NCBI RefSeq assembly: GCF_036173065.1
Contig: NZ_CP108041.1
Location: 2,108,001-2,172,000 of the forward strand
Origin: Rhodococcus sp. NBC_00297
GTDB lineage: Bacteria > Actinomycetota > Actinomycetes > Mycobacteriales > Mycobacteriaceae
Direction of reading: 5' to 3'
Length of the DNA stretch: 64,000 nt
Of the stretch, positions 34,431-43,446 are shown piece by piece. Below the pieces are notes generated by a model. That model worked only from the letters and a program-made list of their open reading frames with translations, was not told the DNA's origin and searched no databases. A program made the translations under genes and the position numbers. Every line of letters begins with the position of its first letter. Positions within the stretch are counted from its first letter, which is position 1.

Positions 34431-34970
34431 ATGCTGATGTCGCTCCGCCTGCTCCGACAGATGGCGCCGTGGCGCACGGGACGCGGGCCGGTACGGGTCG
34501 ACCCGACCCGTACGTGGTTCCGCGTCGCACCGTCCGATCTGGACGTGCTGATGCACATGAACAACGGTCGATACCTGTCCGTACTCGACGCGGGTCGAGT
34601 CGACATGTTCGTGCGCGGTGGCCTGTGGCGAGCCCTGCGTGGACGCGGGTGGCATCCCGTCGTCGCGTCACAGACCATCACGTACGTCCGCTCCCTCACC
34701 CTGTGGACGAAGTTCTCGGTGTCCACCCGCTTCCTCGGTGTCGACGCGAAGAACGCCTATCTCGAACAGATCTTCGACGTCGACGGACGTGTCCACGCGA
34801 CCGCGATCGTCGCCCTCAGGTTCCTCGACGACAGCGGATCCTCGGTACCGACCGACGACATCGTCGCCCTGTTCGACGGCGATGCAGCCCCACTTCGCCG
34901 CCCGGACGCAGAGATTCCGCTCGGCCGACGCACTCAGCATCTCGTGGTCGCCGCATTCGAGGACGTCTGA
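34431..34970 (+). CDS. Thioesterase-like (hotdog fold) protein
   Basis: A 179-residue protein of the acyl-CoA thioesterase/4-hydroxybenzoyl-CoA thioesterase-like group. The motif APSDLDVLMHMNNGRYLSVLDAG places Asp, His and Asn as in hotdog enzymes, followed by ITYVRSLTLW. It probably hydrolyses an acyl-CoA in the cytoplasm; the substrate is unknown. Confidence 0.8.
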   Translation: MLMSLRLLRQMAPWRTGRGPVRVDPTRTWFRVAPSDLDVLMHMNNGRYLSVLDAGRVDMFVRGGLWRALRGRGWHPVVASQTITYVRSLTLWTKFSVSTRFLGVDAKNAYLEQIFDVDGRVHATAIVALRFLDDSGSSVPTDDIVALFDGDAAPLRRPDAEIPLGRRTQHLVVAAFEDV

Positions 34971-35036
34971 CCCCTCCGGGCGCGCATGCTCCTATATGGT
35001 CTCCTTCGAACCGCATCTGCGGCGAAAGGAGCCGAC

Positions 35037-35795
35037 ATGGTCACGACGAGGATCGCAGTGCTGGGGTGCGCGGCGGTGGTGGCACTGTCGCTCACGGGGT
35101 GCTCCTCGCCCGGACCGGCCGAAGACGGCATCACCGTGTTCGCTGCCGCGTCGCTGAAGGCGTCGTTCACCGAGCTGGGTGAGCAGTTCGAGCAGACCCG
35201 CCCGGGTACCACCGTGACGTTCACGTTCGCGGGGTCGTCCGATCTGGTGTCCCAGTTGTCGCAGGGTGCGCCCGGGGACGTTCTGGCCTCGGCGGACACG
35301 ATCACCATGGACAAGGCACGGGACGCCGAGTTGATCGACGGTGACCCGGTCACGTTCGCGACCAACACTCTGACGATCGTCACTCCGCCGGGCAACCCCG
35401 CCGGGATCGACTCGTTCTCGGACCTGGCGACGTCCGGGGCCACGGTCGTCGTGTGCGCGCCGCAGGTTCCGTGCGGTGCCGCCACCGAGAAGATCGAGAC
35501 GGCCGCCGGGGTGAGCCTCACCCCTGCCAGCGAGGAATCGTCCGTGACGGACGTTCTGGGCAAGGTCACGTCCGGTCAGGCCGATGCCGGCCTGGTCTAC
35601 GTCACCGACGCGGCCGGCGCCGGTGACGCCGTCGTCACCGTGCCGTTCCCGGAGGCATCGGGCGCGGTGAACTCCTATCCCATCGCCGCACTGGCCGACT
35701 CCGGCGCACCGGACATCGCGAGCGCCTTCGTCGACTTCGTCTCCGGTCCCGACGGACGGACGGTGCTGGCCGACGCCGGGTTCGGCGCGCCCTGA
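35037..35795 (+). CDS. modA: Molybdate ABC transporter substrate-binding lipoprotein
   Basis: A 252-residue lipoprotein with lipobox LTGC at residue 20. The mature protein starts ITVFAAASLKASFTELGEQF and has FAGSSDLVSQLSQGAPGDVL, both standard in ModA. It should bind molybdate or tungstate outside the membrane. AAGGAG lies 6 bases before the ATG. No modB or modC follows, so the permease and ATPase must be elsewhere. Confidence 0.88.
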   Translation: MVTTRIAVLGCAAVVALSLTGCSSPGPAEDGITVFAAASLKASFTELGEQFEQTRPGTTVTFTFAGSSDLVSQLSQGAPGDVLASADTITMDKARDAELIDGDPVTFATNTLTIVTPPGNPAGIDSFSDLATSGATVVVCAPQVPCGAATEKIETAAGVSLTPASEESSVTDVLGKVTSGQADAGLVYVTDAAGAGDAVVTVPFPEASGAVNSYPIAALADSGAPDIASAFVDFVSGPDGRTVLADAGFGAP

Positions 35796-35898
35796 GAGAC
35801 CGCCGGTGCGCCGAGGATCCGCCGCCACGGGGGAATCATTCCCGCGCGGACGGGGTTGGCCGAACGAGACGTTCGTTGCACGACCGAAGGAGAAGCAC

Positions 35899-36558
35899 GT
35901 GAAGATCGGCATCATCGGAGCAGGCGACATCGGCGGAACCCTGACCCGACGGCTGCGCGCCGTGGGCCACGAGGTTGCCGTCGCCAACTCTCGGGATCCG
36001 GAGACCCTCGCGGATCTGGCGTCCGAGACCGGCGCCACCGCGGTCTGGGCGAAGGACGCCGCGACCGACGCGGATCTCGTCATCGTCAGCATCCCGCAGA
36101 AGAACACGCCGGACCTCGCGTCCGGCATCCTCTCGGCCCGCAAGCCCGGTGCTCCGGTGATCGAGACGAACAACTACTACCCGCAGCAGCGGGACGGCAA
36201 GATCGACGCGATCGAGGACGGCACACCGGAGAGCGTGTGGGTCTCGGAACTGCTGGGCGAGCCGGTCGTGAAGGCATTCAACGGAATCTGGTGGAAGCAC
36301 CTCCTGAACAAGGGCGTCCCGGCCGGCACAGAGGGCCGCATCGCGCTGCCGATCGCCGGCGACGATGCCGACGCCAAGAAGATCGTGTCCGCCGTCATCG
36401 ACGAGATCGGCTTCGACGTCGTCGACGCCGGATCGTTGGCCGACTCCTGGCGCCAGCAGCCGGGTACACCCGTGTACGGCAAGGACTTCGGAGTCGACGC
36501 GACGGTCGATGCGCTGGCGCAGGCGACCCCGGAACGCACCGCGGAGTGGAAGGCCTGA
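35899..36558 (+). CDS. NADPH-dependent F420 reductase-like protein
   Basis: A 219-residue Rossmann protein: MKIGIIGAGDIGGTLTRRL at the start, then VAVANSRDPETL, the NADP-binding pattern of F420:NADP oxidoreductase relatives (COG2085). Start is GTG with AAGGAG 7 bases upstream. Similar proteins without F420 activity exist, so the cofactor is not certain. Confidence 0.8.
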   Translation: MKIGIIGAGDIGGTLTRRLRAVGHEVAVANSRDPETLADLASETGATAVWAKDAATDADLVIVSIPQKNTPDLASGILSARKPGAPVIETNNYYPQQRDGKIDAIEDGTPESVWVSELLGEPVVKAFNGIWWKHLLNKGVPAGTEGRIALPIAGDDADAKKIVSAVIDEIGFDVVDAGSLADSWRQQPGTPVYGKDFGVDATVDALAQATPERTAEWKA

Positions 36559-36564
36559 CACCCC

Positions 36565-37140
36565 TCAGGTGGTGAGCACCGCGTCGTAGGCCCAATAGGC
36601 GCCGAACAGCGCACCCGCCACCGCGGCGGCACCGAGTCCCGCACGGACTCGTGTCGCCGCGGTGCGGCAACACGCCGGCACGAGGATGCCCGCCAGCGCG
36701 GCTTCCACGAACCAGTGCGGACCGCCGACCACGACAGTCCCGTACACGGCCTCACCGAGCACGATCCCCGCCATGACCACCGTCCCGCTCACACGGCGGT
36801 CACGCCCGACAGCAGCACCGGCTGCGCCGCACACCGCCCCCGCACCGAGTCCGACGAGGACGAAGACCAGCACTTCCCGCGCAGGGATCACGTTCGGCGA
36901 CAGCAGGATCCACACCAGGACGAGCGCGAGCATCGACGCGACTCCGACTGCCACACCGCGTCCGTGCGGGGACCGGGCCGCCACCGCGAACGGCACCAAG
37001 CCCCACAGCGCACTCGTGTTCACGAGCGCATCCCACGGCGGCGGCACGATGGTGAACAGAACCACGAGGGCCACACCCGCAGCGGACCCGAGCGCGGCCG
37101 CCGCGACGAGACGTCGTGCGCCGATCAGCGCCCCGTCCAC
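36565..37140 (-). CDS. Polytopic membrane protein, unknown
   Basis: A 191-residue protein with six or so hydrophobic segments and little soluble sequence. The GTG start overlaps the end of the crotonase gene by 16 bases, so the two are coupled. I recognise no family. Gly/Ala/Val-rich helices suggest a small integral membrane protein. Confidence 0.6.
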   Translation of the reverse strand: MDGALIGARRLVAAAALGSAAGVALVVLFTIVPPPWDALVNTSALWGLVPFAVAARSPHGRGVAVGVASMLALVLVWILLSPNVIPAREVLVFVLVGLGAGAVCGAAGAAVGRDRRVSGTVVMAGIVLGEAVYGTVVVGGPHWFVEAALAGILVPACCRTAATRVRAGLGAAAVAGALFGAYWAYDAVLTT

Positions 37141-37922
37141 CGGGGTTCGCGCTTCTCCATGAACGCCATGATCCCCTCGACCGTGTCGGAGGACGTGGAC
37201 AACTGCGCGAGCGCGCGGTCGGTCTCCTCCCATGCGGCCGCTTCGGACGGGATGCGCCCGTCGACGATGCCCCGGGCGATGACCTTGCTGGCGCGGATCG
37301 CGAGAGGCGCTCCCGCCGCGATGGTCTCCGCCAACCGAAGCGCCGTGTCGAGAACGGCGTCCGGTTCCACCACACGATTGACGAGTCCCCACCGCGCCGC
37401 GTCGTCCGCACTCATGGGCTCACCGGTGAGGATCAGTTCCATCGCGATCGCTCGCGGGATCGCGTCGACCAGCCGGAAGAGTCCGCCCGCTCCCGCGATC
37501 AGCCCGCGATGCACCTCGGGAAGCCCGAATCGTGCAGTGGTTGAGGCGATCACGACATCACCGGACAGCGCGATCTCGGTCCCACCGCCGAGTGCGATCC
37601 CGGTGACCGCGACGACGATCGGCGTGGAGATCGGGTGCCTGGTGACTCCGGCGAAGCCCCAGTGTGCCGTCTCCGGAGGGGTCACGCCGTCGGGACCCCG
37701 CGTGCCGAGTGCCTTCAGATCGGCTCCGCCGCAGAAGGTGCCGGAGCCCGCCGCCGTGAGGACGACGGCACGGATCGACTCGTCGCCGTCCGCCAGTTCC
37801 CACGCCTCGCCCAGCAGGGTGTGCACCTCTGCGTTCACGCTGTTGGCCGCGGCGGGGCGGTTCAACGTCACCAGCAGCACGTGTCCGCGCCGTTCCGTGA
37901 GAACCACGTCCTGATCGCTCAT
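37125..37922 (-). CDS. Enoyl-CoA hydratase/isomerase (crotonase)
   Basis: A 265-residue crotonase. The oxyanion-hole segments are SGTFCGGADLKALG (about 60) and ALGGGTEIALSGD (about 105). Catalytic-side PEVHRGLIAGAGG is present with Glu in the first position. It acts on acyl-CoA in beta-oxidation-like degradation. The ATG overlaps the thiolase-like stop by four bases, so both are one transcript under the TetR operator at 39484. Confidence 0.87.
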   Translation of the reverse strand: MSDQDVVLTERRGHVLLVTLNRPAAANSVNAEVHTLLGEAWELADGDESIRAVVLTAAGSGTFCGGADLKALGTRGPDGVTPPETAHWGFAGVTRHPISTPIVVAVTGIALGGGTEIALSGDVVIASTTARFGLPEVHRGLIAGAGGLFRLVDAIPRAIAMELILTGEPMSADDAARWGLVNRVVEPDAVLDTALRLAETIAAGAPLAIRASKVIARGIVDGRIPSEAAAWEETDRALAQLSTSSDTVEGIMAFMEKREPRWTGR

Positions 37923-39472
37923 GCCCGTACTCCCCTGCCGTTCGCCGTGATCGAGTCGAGGGTGATGTCCAGGTTCCCGCCCTCGTCCACCACGTCGATC
38001 GTGAGGCCGACCGGTGAGACGTCGCGGTCGGTGACCACTCGATGAAGCGCCGCCGCGGCGTCCAACCCGGTACGACCGGCGATGCGGTCACCCTCGGGTG
38101 TGCGGGCGATGACGAGCGCCTGTTCCGGTTCCCCGCCGCGCCCGAACATGACAGTCGCCGTCTCGAGGGTCGCGCGACCGCTGTGGCCGTGCGTCACGGG
38201 TACCGCTGTCGCCGACACGGTCACCGCATCGGGGTTCCCGACGTATCCGGCCTCGTGCGGATCGGTCGACAACAGGACGGTGTGCTGGTGGGTGAGGTAG
38301 CCGCCGTTCGCATGCACCATCGCGATCGCCGGAGCGCGTCCGCCGCGGGACTGTCGCAGCAGCCGAGTCGATTCCGCGACCGCGTGCAACGAGTAGCTGC
38401 TGAGCGGCCCACCGAAGAACGAGTGGCCGCCCAGGACCGTGGGAGTGGCATCCGACGACAGTCCCAGCTCGTCCATCAACAGGAGAGGGACGACGGGAAA
38501 GCAGCTGTAGGCATCGACGAAGGAGAGATCGGCACCCGCGACACCCGCCGCGGCGAGGGTGGTGCGCACCGCCGCGCGGAGCGCCGGTGAATGATCGAAG
38601 GTGCTGCGCGCCATGATGTCCGGGGCATCGGACGCACCGGCGCCGCCCCACAGGTACACGATGCGGTCCTCGTCCACCCCGGCCGCGCGCGCTGCCGCCA
38701 GCGAACACACCAGCACCGCGGCGGCCTGGTCGACGAACGGCATGGCGTTCATGGCGAGGGGATAGCAGTCGGACACCGCGCGGTTCGACGCGTCCACGCC
38801 GGCGATGTCGTCGGGCGACCGCTCGACCGGACTCCACGCGACCGGATGTCGCGCCGCGACAGCGGAGAACCGCGAGTACAGCTCTGCCGACGCCGTCAGT
38901 GACTCGCTGGGTCGCAGACCGAGACGGTCGGCCCGAGCGCGGTCGAACAGCGGATAGATCTGGACGGGGGCGAGGATGCCCGCTCGCTGCATCTCGGCGC
39001 TGCCGAGGTCGTCCGGTGCGAAGGTCGGCGGGCCGCCCGGTGCGACGGCCCAGCCGAGCTCGACGGGATCCGTTCCGGCTTTCGTCAGTGCTCGCACGGA
39101 TGCCTGCGTCTCGCCGCCGACGACGAGTGCCACGGAGCTGCGACCGCCGGCGATGTCGTGCCCCACTCGGTCCATCAGGCGCGCGGGGTGGTGACCGCCG
39201 ATGGTGCTGGTGGACCGAGTCGGCGCGGATGCACCCAGCCGTGCGGCGATCAGAGCCGGGAGATCGTCGTAGTTCCAGCTCGTCGTGCGCACGGCGTGGA
39301 TCGCGTCCACCGCGGCGCCGAGCGCCGACGTTCCGCTGTCGTCGAGCGCAGCACGGACCGCGCGCAGCACGAGCTCCATCGGCTCCACGGGGTCGGCCGC
39401 AGCGCCGGCGCTGCCGGACACGACATCGCCCACACCCACGACGACCGGAATGCGGTCTGCTTCCTGTGACAT
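37919..39472 (-). CDS. Thiolase-like protein, probably TLP1 type
   Basis: A 517-residue thiolase fold with an extra C-terminal domain of about 100 residues. At the place where thiolases have the nucleophilic Cys, the sequence reads STIGGHHPARLMDRVG, with no Cys. HANGGYLTHQHT is the second catalytic block. Related mycobacterial thiolase-like proteins have the same lack of Cys and the same extra domain. The gene therefore probably does not make or cleave acetoacetyl-CoA in the usual way. AAGGTGA precedes the ATG, and the promoter overlaps a perfect palindrome. Confidence 0.75.
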   Translation of the reverse strand: MSQEADRIPVVVGVGDVVSGSAGAAADPVEPMELVLRAVRAALDDSGTSALGAAVDAIHAVRTTSWNYDDLPALIAARLGASAPTRSTSTIGGHHPARLMDRVGHDIAGGRSSVALVVGGETQASVRALTKAGTDPVELGWAVAPGGPPTFAPDDLGSAEMQRAGILAPVQIYPLFDRARADRLGLRPSESLTASAELYSRFSAVAARHPVAWSPVERSPDDIAGVDASNRAVSDCYPLAMNAMPFVDQAAAVLVCSLAAARAAGVDEDRIVYLWGGAGASDAPDIMARSTFDHSPALRAAVRTTLAAAGVAGADLSFVDAYSCFPVVPLLLMDELGLSSDATPTVLGGHSFFGGPLSSYSLHAVAESTRLLRQSRGGRAPAIAMVHANGGYLTHQHTVLLSTDPHEAGYVGNPDAVTVSATAVPVTHGHSGRATLETATVMFGRGGEPEQALVIARTPEGDRIAGRTGLDAAAALHRVVTDRDVSPVGLTIDVVDEGGNLDITLDSITANGRGVRA

Positions 39473-39483
39473 GGGATCACCTT

Positions 39484-39508
39484 ATTACAGACACCAGTTG
39501 TCTGTAAT
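39484..39508. promoter_or_regulatory. Perfect TetR operator between thiolase-like and TetR genes
   Basis: ATTACAGACA, a 5-base centre, then TGTCTGTAAT: ten-base perfect arms. It overlaps TAATCT 6 bases before the TetR ATG and TAATAA on the other strand, so a bound repressor would block both divergent promoters. Confidence 0.8.
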
Positions 39509-39516
39509 CTGATGGC

Positions 39517-40128
39517 ATGGAGTCGACCGACGGCACGGCGCGACGGGGGCGGCCACGCGACCCCGCCATGGAATCGCGGGTGTACGACGCCGTCGTGGAC
39601 GTGTACTGGCGCACCGGGTGGGCGGGATTCACCATCGATGCCGTCGCCAAGAGCGGTGGCGTGGGCCGCGCGGCGATCTACCGTCGGTGGCCCACCAAGG
39701 AGGCACTCCTCACCGGGGCTCTGGAGACCGTGCTCCCCCTCGTCGACCCCATCGACACCGGCACCCTGACAGGCGATCTCACGGAACTGGCTCGTCAACT
39801 CCTGCGGGGCTACCGAGACTCCTCGGGGCTCATCGCCGTGCGCGTGGCCCTCGACGCCCGCGTGTATCCCGATCTGCTCGAGGCGCTGACCGCCACCATC
39901 AGCACGAGCAGATTCGTCGCGACCCGAGACATCGTCCGCCGCGCCGTGTCCCGCGGCGAGTTACCGGAACACGTGCGGACCACACTGCTGCTCGAGATGC
40001 TCACGGGCGCCGTTCTGAGCCGAGTGTTGTTCGCACACGATGCGACCGAGGCGCCGTCCGCCGCCACCGCGGACGACGCGTACATCGACGGACTGGTCGA
40101 CGCGGTGCTGGCGAGCGTGCGCCGCTAG
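39517..40128 (+). CDS. TetR family repressor of the thiolase-like/crotonase and SDR genes
   Basis: A 203-residue TetR regulator with helix-turn-helix at about 27-60 (FTIDAVAKSGGVGRAAIYRR). Leaderless: ATG lies 6 bases after a -10 box inside its own operator. A second operator of the same type stands before the SDR gene (40983), so the regulator should control three genes of acyl-CoA or ketone metabolism plus itself. Confidence 0.88.
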   Translation: MESTDGTARRGRPRDPAMESRVYDAVVDVYWRTGWAGFTIDAVAKSGGVGRAAIYRRWPTKEALLTGALETVLPLVDPIDTGTLTGDLTELARQLLRGYRDSSGLIAVRVALDARVYPDLLEALTATISTSRFVATRDIVRRAVSRGELPEHVRTTLLLEMLTGAVLSRVLFAHDATEAPSAATADDAYIDGLVDAVLASVRR

Positions 40129-40976
40129 CGCGTCGACTCGGGAGCGGACGACTGCCCGCGCGCCCTGTCCTCGTACGCGCGACGCCGTTCCGCGTCCACG
40201 TCGCCGAGGAAGATCTGCTCGGATCCGAAACGGCGACTGACGAACTCACCGAGTCGGCGCGGCATGAAGCGCTGGCTGACGACGATCGCGCCGGCCGAGG
40301 CCGGGATGCGCACCTTGGGTCGCGGCTTCTCGACGAGCCGGACCACCGCCTGCGCGATGTCCTCGGGTTCGGCCTTCTTCATGAAGGGCACGTCTCTCGT
40401 TCCCGCCGTGAGTTCGGTGTTGACGAACCACGGCAGGACCAGGGAGAACTCGACGCCCGAGGATCGGTACTCCACCCTCGCCGCCTCGGTGAACGCGATG
40501 ACCGCAGACTTGCTGGCGCAGTAGGTGGCCAGGCCTGGCGCCACCGTCTCACCCGCCATCGAGGCGATGGAGACGACGTGTCCGCGCCGTCTCGGCACCA
40601 TGCGGTGCAGCGCCGACTTGGTGCCGATGATGACGCCGTGCACGTTCACGTCCATGATCCGGCGTGCCACCGCGTCCGGCTCGTCCGTCAGCGCCCCGAC
40701 CGGCATGATTCCGGCGTTGTTGACCAGGACGTCGACCGGGCCCAGCTCACGCTCGACGCGGTCGAGGAAGGCGTCGAAGGACGCCGGGTCCGTGACGTCC
40801 AGTGCTCCGTGCAGGTGCACCCGCGCGGACTCGGCCCCGGCGGCGAGGGCGTCCGCGTCCACGTCCCCGATCGCCACCCTGGCGCCGGCGGCGACGAGCG
40901 CGCGCGCCGTCGCGAGGCCGATTCCCCGTGCGCCACCGGTGATGGCGATGACTCGTCCCTGCAGTGATCCCGTCAT
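40125..40976 (-). CDS. Short-chain dehydrogenase/reductase
   Basis: A 283-residue classical SDR: TGGARGIGLATARAL at residues 12-26, NNAGIMPVG, the Ser-Tyr-Lys catalytic group with YCASKSAVIAFTEA, and a C-terminal extension of about 40 residues. It oxidises or reduces an alcohol/ketone with NAD(P). The ATG is 6 bases from the operator at 40983, consistent with a leaderless, TetR-controlled message. The end overlaps the TetR gene by four bases. Confidence 0.88.
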   Translation of the reverse strand: MTGSLQGRVIAITGGARGIGLATARALVAAGARVAIGDVDADALAAGAESARVHLHGALDVTDPASFDAFLDRVERELGPVDVLVNNAGIMPVGALTDEPDAVARRIMDVNVHGVIIGTKSALHRMVPRRRGHVVSIASMAGETVAPGLATYCASKSAVIAFTEAARVEYRSSGVEFSLVLPWFVNTELTAGTRDVPFMKKAEPEDIAQAVVRLVEKPRPKVRIPASAGAIVVSQRFMPRRLGEFVSRRFGSEQIFLGDVDAERRRAYEDRARGQSSAPESTR

Positions 40977-40982
40977 CGTCTT

Positions 40983-41007
40983 ATTACAGACACGCAGTGT
41001 CCGCAAA
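40983..41007. promoter_or_regulatory. Second TetR operator, upstream of the SDR gene
   Basis: ATTACAGACA, 5 bases, then TGTCCGCAAA. The left arm is identical to the operator at 39484; the right arm keeps TGTC and differs in four of the last six bases. It covers the -10 region of the SDR gene. Confidence 0.7.
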
Positions 41008-41061
41008 GTCAAGGGTCCGGAGTGCCGTCGCGGCCGCCCCGGCGATGCGAGGATCGATCAC

Positions 41062-41955
41062 GTGCAGAACCGTGACGACGACATCCGCCGGGTCCACCGA
41101 GTGCTCGACGACCTCCGCCTCGAGTCACTGGTGGACGTGCACACGCATTTCATGCCGCACAGCGTTCTGGCCAAGGTGTGGAACTACTTCGACTCCGTGG
41201 ACGACCGCCTCGGTACCGCGTGGCCGATCGAGTACCGCGTGGACGAGGACGAACGCACCGACCTGCTGCGCAGGTACCGGGTAGGGACATTCACGTCCCT
41301 GCTGTACCCGCACAAGCCCGGCATGGCGGAGTGGTTGAACGGGTGGGCCGCGGAGTTCGCGGACCGGACACCCGACTGTGTACGCACCGCCACCTTTCAC
41401 CCCGAACCGGACGCTGCTCGGTACGTCCGTACCGCCGTCGAGGACGGGGTCGGGGTGCTGAAATGCCATGTGCAGGTGGGCGACATCGACGTCCACGATC
41501 TGTACCTGGACGACGTGTGGGCGGTTCTCGACGACGCCGCCGTTCCCGTCGTCATCCACTGCGGATCGGGACCCGAACCCGGTCGCCACACCGGACCGGA
41601 CCCGATCCGCGCACTACTGCACCGCTTTCCGACACTCACCCTGCTGATCGCACACATGGGCATGCCCGAGTACGAGGACTTCCTCACCCTGGCCGAGACG
41701 TTCGACAACGTCGGGCTCGACACCACGATGGTGTTCACCGATTTCACCGAACAGCTCGCGCCCTACCCGCGATCGGCGTTGCCGCGCCTGCGCGACCTGC
41801 AGGACAAGATCGTGTTCGGCAGCGACTTCCCCAACATCCCGTACTCGTACGCGCACGCGGTCGAGAGCGTGGTCGGCCTCGGACTCGGTGACGACTGGTC
41901 CCGCGCTGTGCTGCACGACAACTGGGCCCGGTTCAGCCGCCGTACGGCACCATGA
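41062..41955 (+). CDS. Amidohydrolase-family metal-dependent hydrolase
   Basis: About 297 residues of a TIM-barrel hydrolase: metal ligands in VDVHTHFMP (residue 24), VIHCGSG and IAHMGMPEYEDF, and the terminal Asp in VFGSDFPNIPYSYA. Relatives include decarboxylases and lactonases; no substrate can be assigned. GTG start chosen for a short N-terminus; the frame is open much further upstream but through the SDR promoter. The 3' end overlaps the VOC gene by 23 bases. Confidence 0.82.
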   Translation: MQNRDDDIRRVHRVLDDLRLESLVDVHTHFMPHSVLAKVWNYFDSVDDRLGTAWPIEYRVDEDERTDLLRRYRVGTFTSLLYPHKPGMAEWLNGWAAEFADRTPDCVRTATFHPEPDAARYVRTAVEDGVGVLKCHVQVGDIDVHDLYLDDVWAVLDDAAVPVVIHCGSGPEPGRHTGPDPIRALLHRFPTLTLLIAHMGMPEYEDFLTLAETFDNVGLDTTMVFTDFTEQLAPYPRSALPRLRDLQDKIVFGSDFPNIPYSYAHAVESVVGLGLGDDWSRAVLHDNWARFSRRTAP

Positions 41956-42343
41956 CGTCGATGATCCAGACGACACCGAAGCGGTCGGTGAGTTTGCCGT
42001 ACAGCGGGGAGAACACCGACGGACCGAGTTCCACCTCGACGGTCGACCCCGCGGCGAGCGCCGTCCAGTAGCCGGTGATCGCGTCGGCGTCGGTGCTGCG
42101 CAACGAGAAGTAGAAGGCGTTGCGGCCCGCGTCCCGCACGAGGTCGTGCTGCACGTCGTAGGCCATCACGTGGAAGCCGTCCGGCGAGGAGACCTGGCCC
42201 CACACCACCTGGTCGGCCTGATCTGGGCTCGTGTCGCCGTACGGGACCACGACGAGATCGCCGCCGAACACCGAGTGGTAGTACTCGAGCGCGGCGCGCG
42301 CGTGGCCGTCGAAGTTCAGATGCAGGGTGCTGGTCACGGTCAT
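41933..42343 (-). CDS. VOC/PhnB-like protein
   Basis: A 136-residue glyoxalase-superfamily protein of the PhnB type: LHLNFDGHARAALEYYHSVFGG at the start and DRFGVVWIIDVM at the end, with HVMAYDVQ between. The family is named for demethylubiquinone methyltransferase-like folds but binds varied ligands. It diverges from a WYL regulator, which often controls such genes. Confidence 0.85.
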   Translation of the reverse strand: MTVTSTLHLNFDGHARAALEYYHSVFGGDLVVVPYGDTSPDQADQVVWGQVSSPDGFHVMAYDVQHDLVRDAGRNAFYFSLRSTDADAITGYWTALAAGSTVEVELGPSVFSPLYGKLTDRFGVVWIIDVMVPYGG

Positions 42344-42453
42344 GGGGTTCTCCTCGTGGGTGGTCTCTCGCGGGCGGCGATCACCGCCTGCAGACCCACT
42401 GTGTCGGTCGAAGCGGCCAGTTTCTGTCCGCTACTTCGGGCAGTATCGGCGGC

Positions 42454-43446
42454 ATGCCCGCACCCTCGTCACGCATGCTCACCCTGCTGTCGTTGCTGCA
42501 GCACCGACGGGACTGGCCGGGCGAAGAACTGGCTCGGCGACTCGAGGTGAGTCCGCGCACCGTCCGGAGGGACGTCGACCGGCTCCGCGAGCTGGGGTAC
42601 GCGGTGTCGTCCGCGAAGGGGCCTGACGGGGGCTATCGCCTGGACGCGGGCGCCGACCTTCCGCCTCTGCTCTTCGACGACGACCAGGCGGTGGCACTCG
42701 CCGTCGCCCTCGGCGGTGCCACGTCACTCGGCGTGGACGTGGCCGAGCCTGCCGCCCGAGCTCTCGCCACCGTGCGTCAGGTGCTCCCGAGCAGGTTGCG
42801 CCACAGACTCGACCGCGTGGCGACGACGCCTCCGCCCGAGTCCGCGCCCCTGGTCGACAGCCGAACACTGCTGGCGGTCGCCGGTGCGGTCGGCACCGAG
42901 GCACTGCGGTTCGCGTACACGTCCCCCTCGTCCGAACCCTCGTCGCGACACGTCGAGCCCTACGGCGTCGTGACCGCGCGGGCGCGGTGGTACCTGGTGG
43001 CATGGGATCTGGCGCGCGACGACTGGCGCATCTTCCGACTCGATCGCATGGTGCTGCGCCCACCGACCGGCCGACGCTTCACACCGCGGCCCGTCCCGGG
43101 CGGCTCCGCCGGTCGCCTGCTCCAGGCGCGACTCCGCGGATCGGAGACGGGTACCTGGCCCTGCGTCGGCGAGGCGGTCGTCCGTCTGCCGGCCGAGGCG
43201 CTGCGGCCGTTCCTCACCGAGTCGGACGAGTCCGTGGAACACGTCGACGCAGAGCGGTGCCGCGTGACGGTCGGCTCGTGGTCGTGGGTCGCCGTGGCCG
43301 CGTCCCTCGCACGGTTCGACGCGGACCTCGAGGACGTCTCCCCGCCCGATCTCGTGACGGCGATGGCCACGGTCGCGGCACGTCTCGGCCCCGAACGAAC
43401 CGACGCGCCCCCGGCGGGCGCTCGATCTGCTACGACTGACTCGTGA
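42454..43446 (+). CDS. YafY/WYL-domain transcriptional regulator
   Basis: A 330-residue regulator: N-terminal winged helix (DWPGEELARRLEVSPRTVRR, about 20-45), a middle domain, and a WYL ligand domain with RWYLVAWDLARDDWRIFRLDRM near residue 180. It likely represses the divergent VOC gene. The stop overlaps the GTG of the LLM gene by four bases. Confidence 0.87.
   Translation: MPAPSSRMLTLLSLLQHRRDWPGEELARRLEVSPRTVRRDVDRLRELGYAVSSAKGPDGGYRLDAGADLPPLLFDDDQAVALAVALGGATSLGVDVAEPAARALATVRQVLPSRLRHRLDRVATTPPPESAPLVDSRTLLAVAGAVGTEALRFAYTSPSSEPSSRHVEPYGVVTARARWYLVAWDLARDDWRIFRLDRMVLRPPTGRRFTPRPVPGGSAGRLLQARLRGSETGTWPCVGEAVVRLPAEALRPFLTESDESVEHVDAERCRVTVGSWSWVAVAASLARFDADLEDVSPPDLVTAMATVAARLGPERTDAPPAGARSATTDS

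Noticed and set aside
40525-41061. N-terminal extension of the amidohydrolase
   Set aside because: It is antisense to the SDR gene and crosses its operator and promoter.
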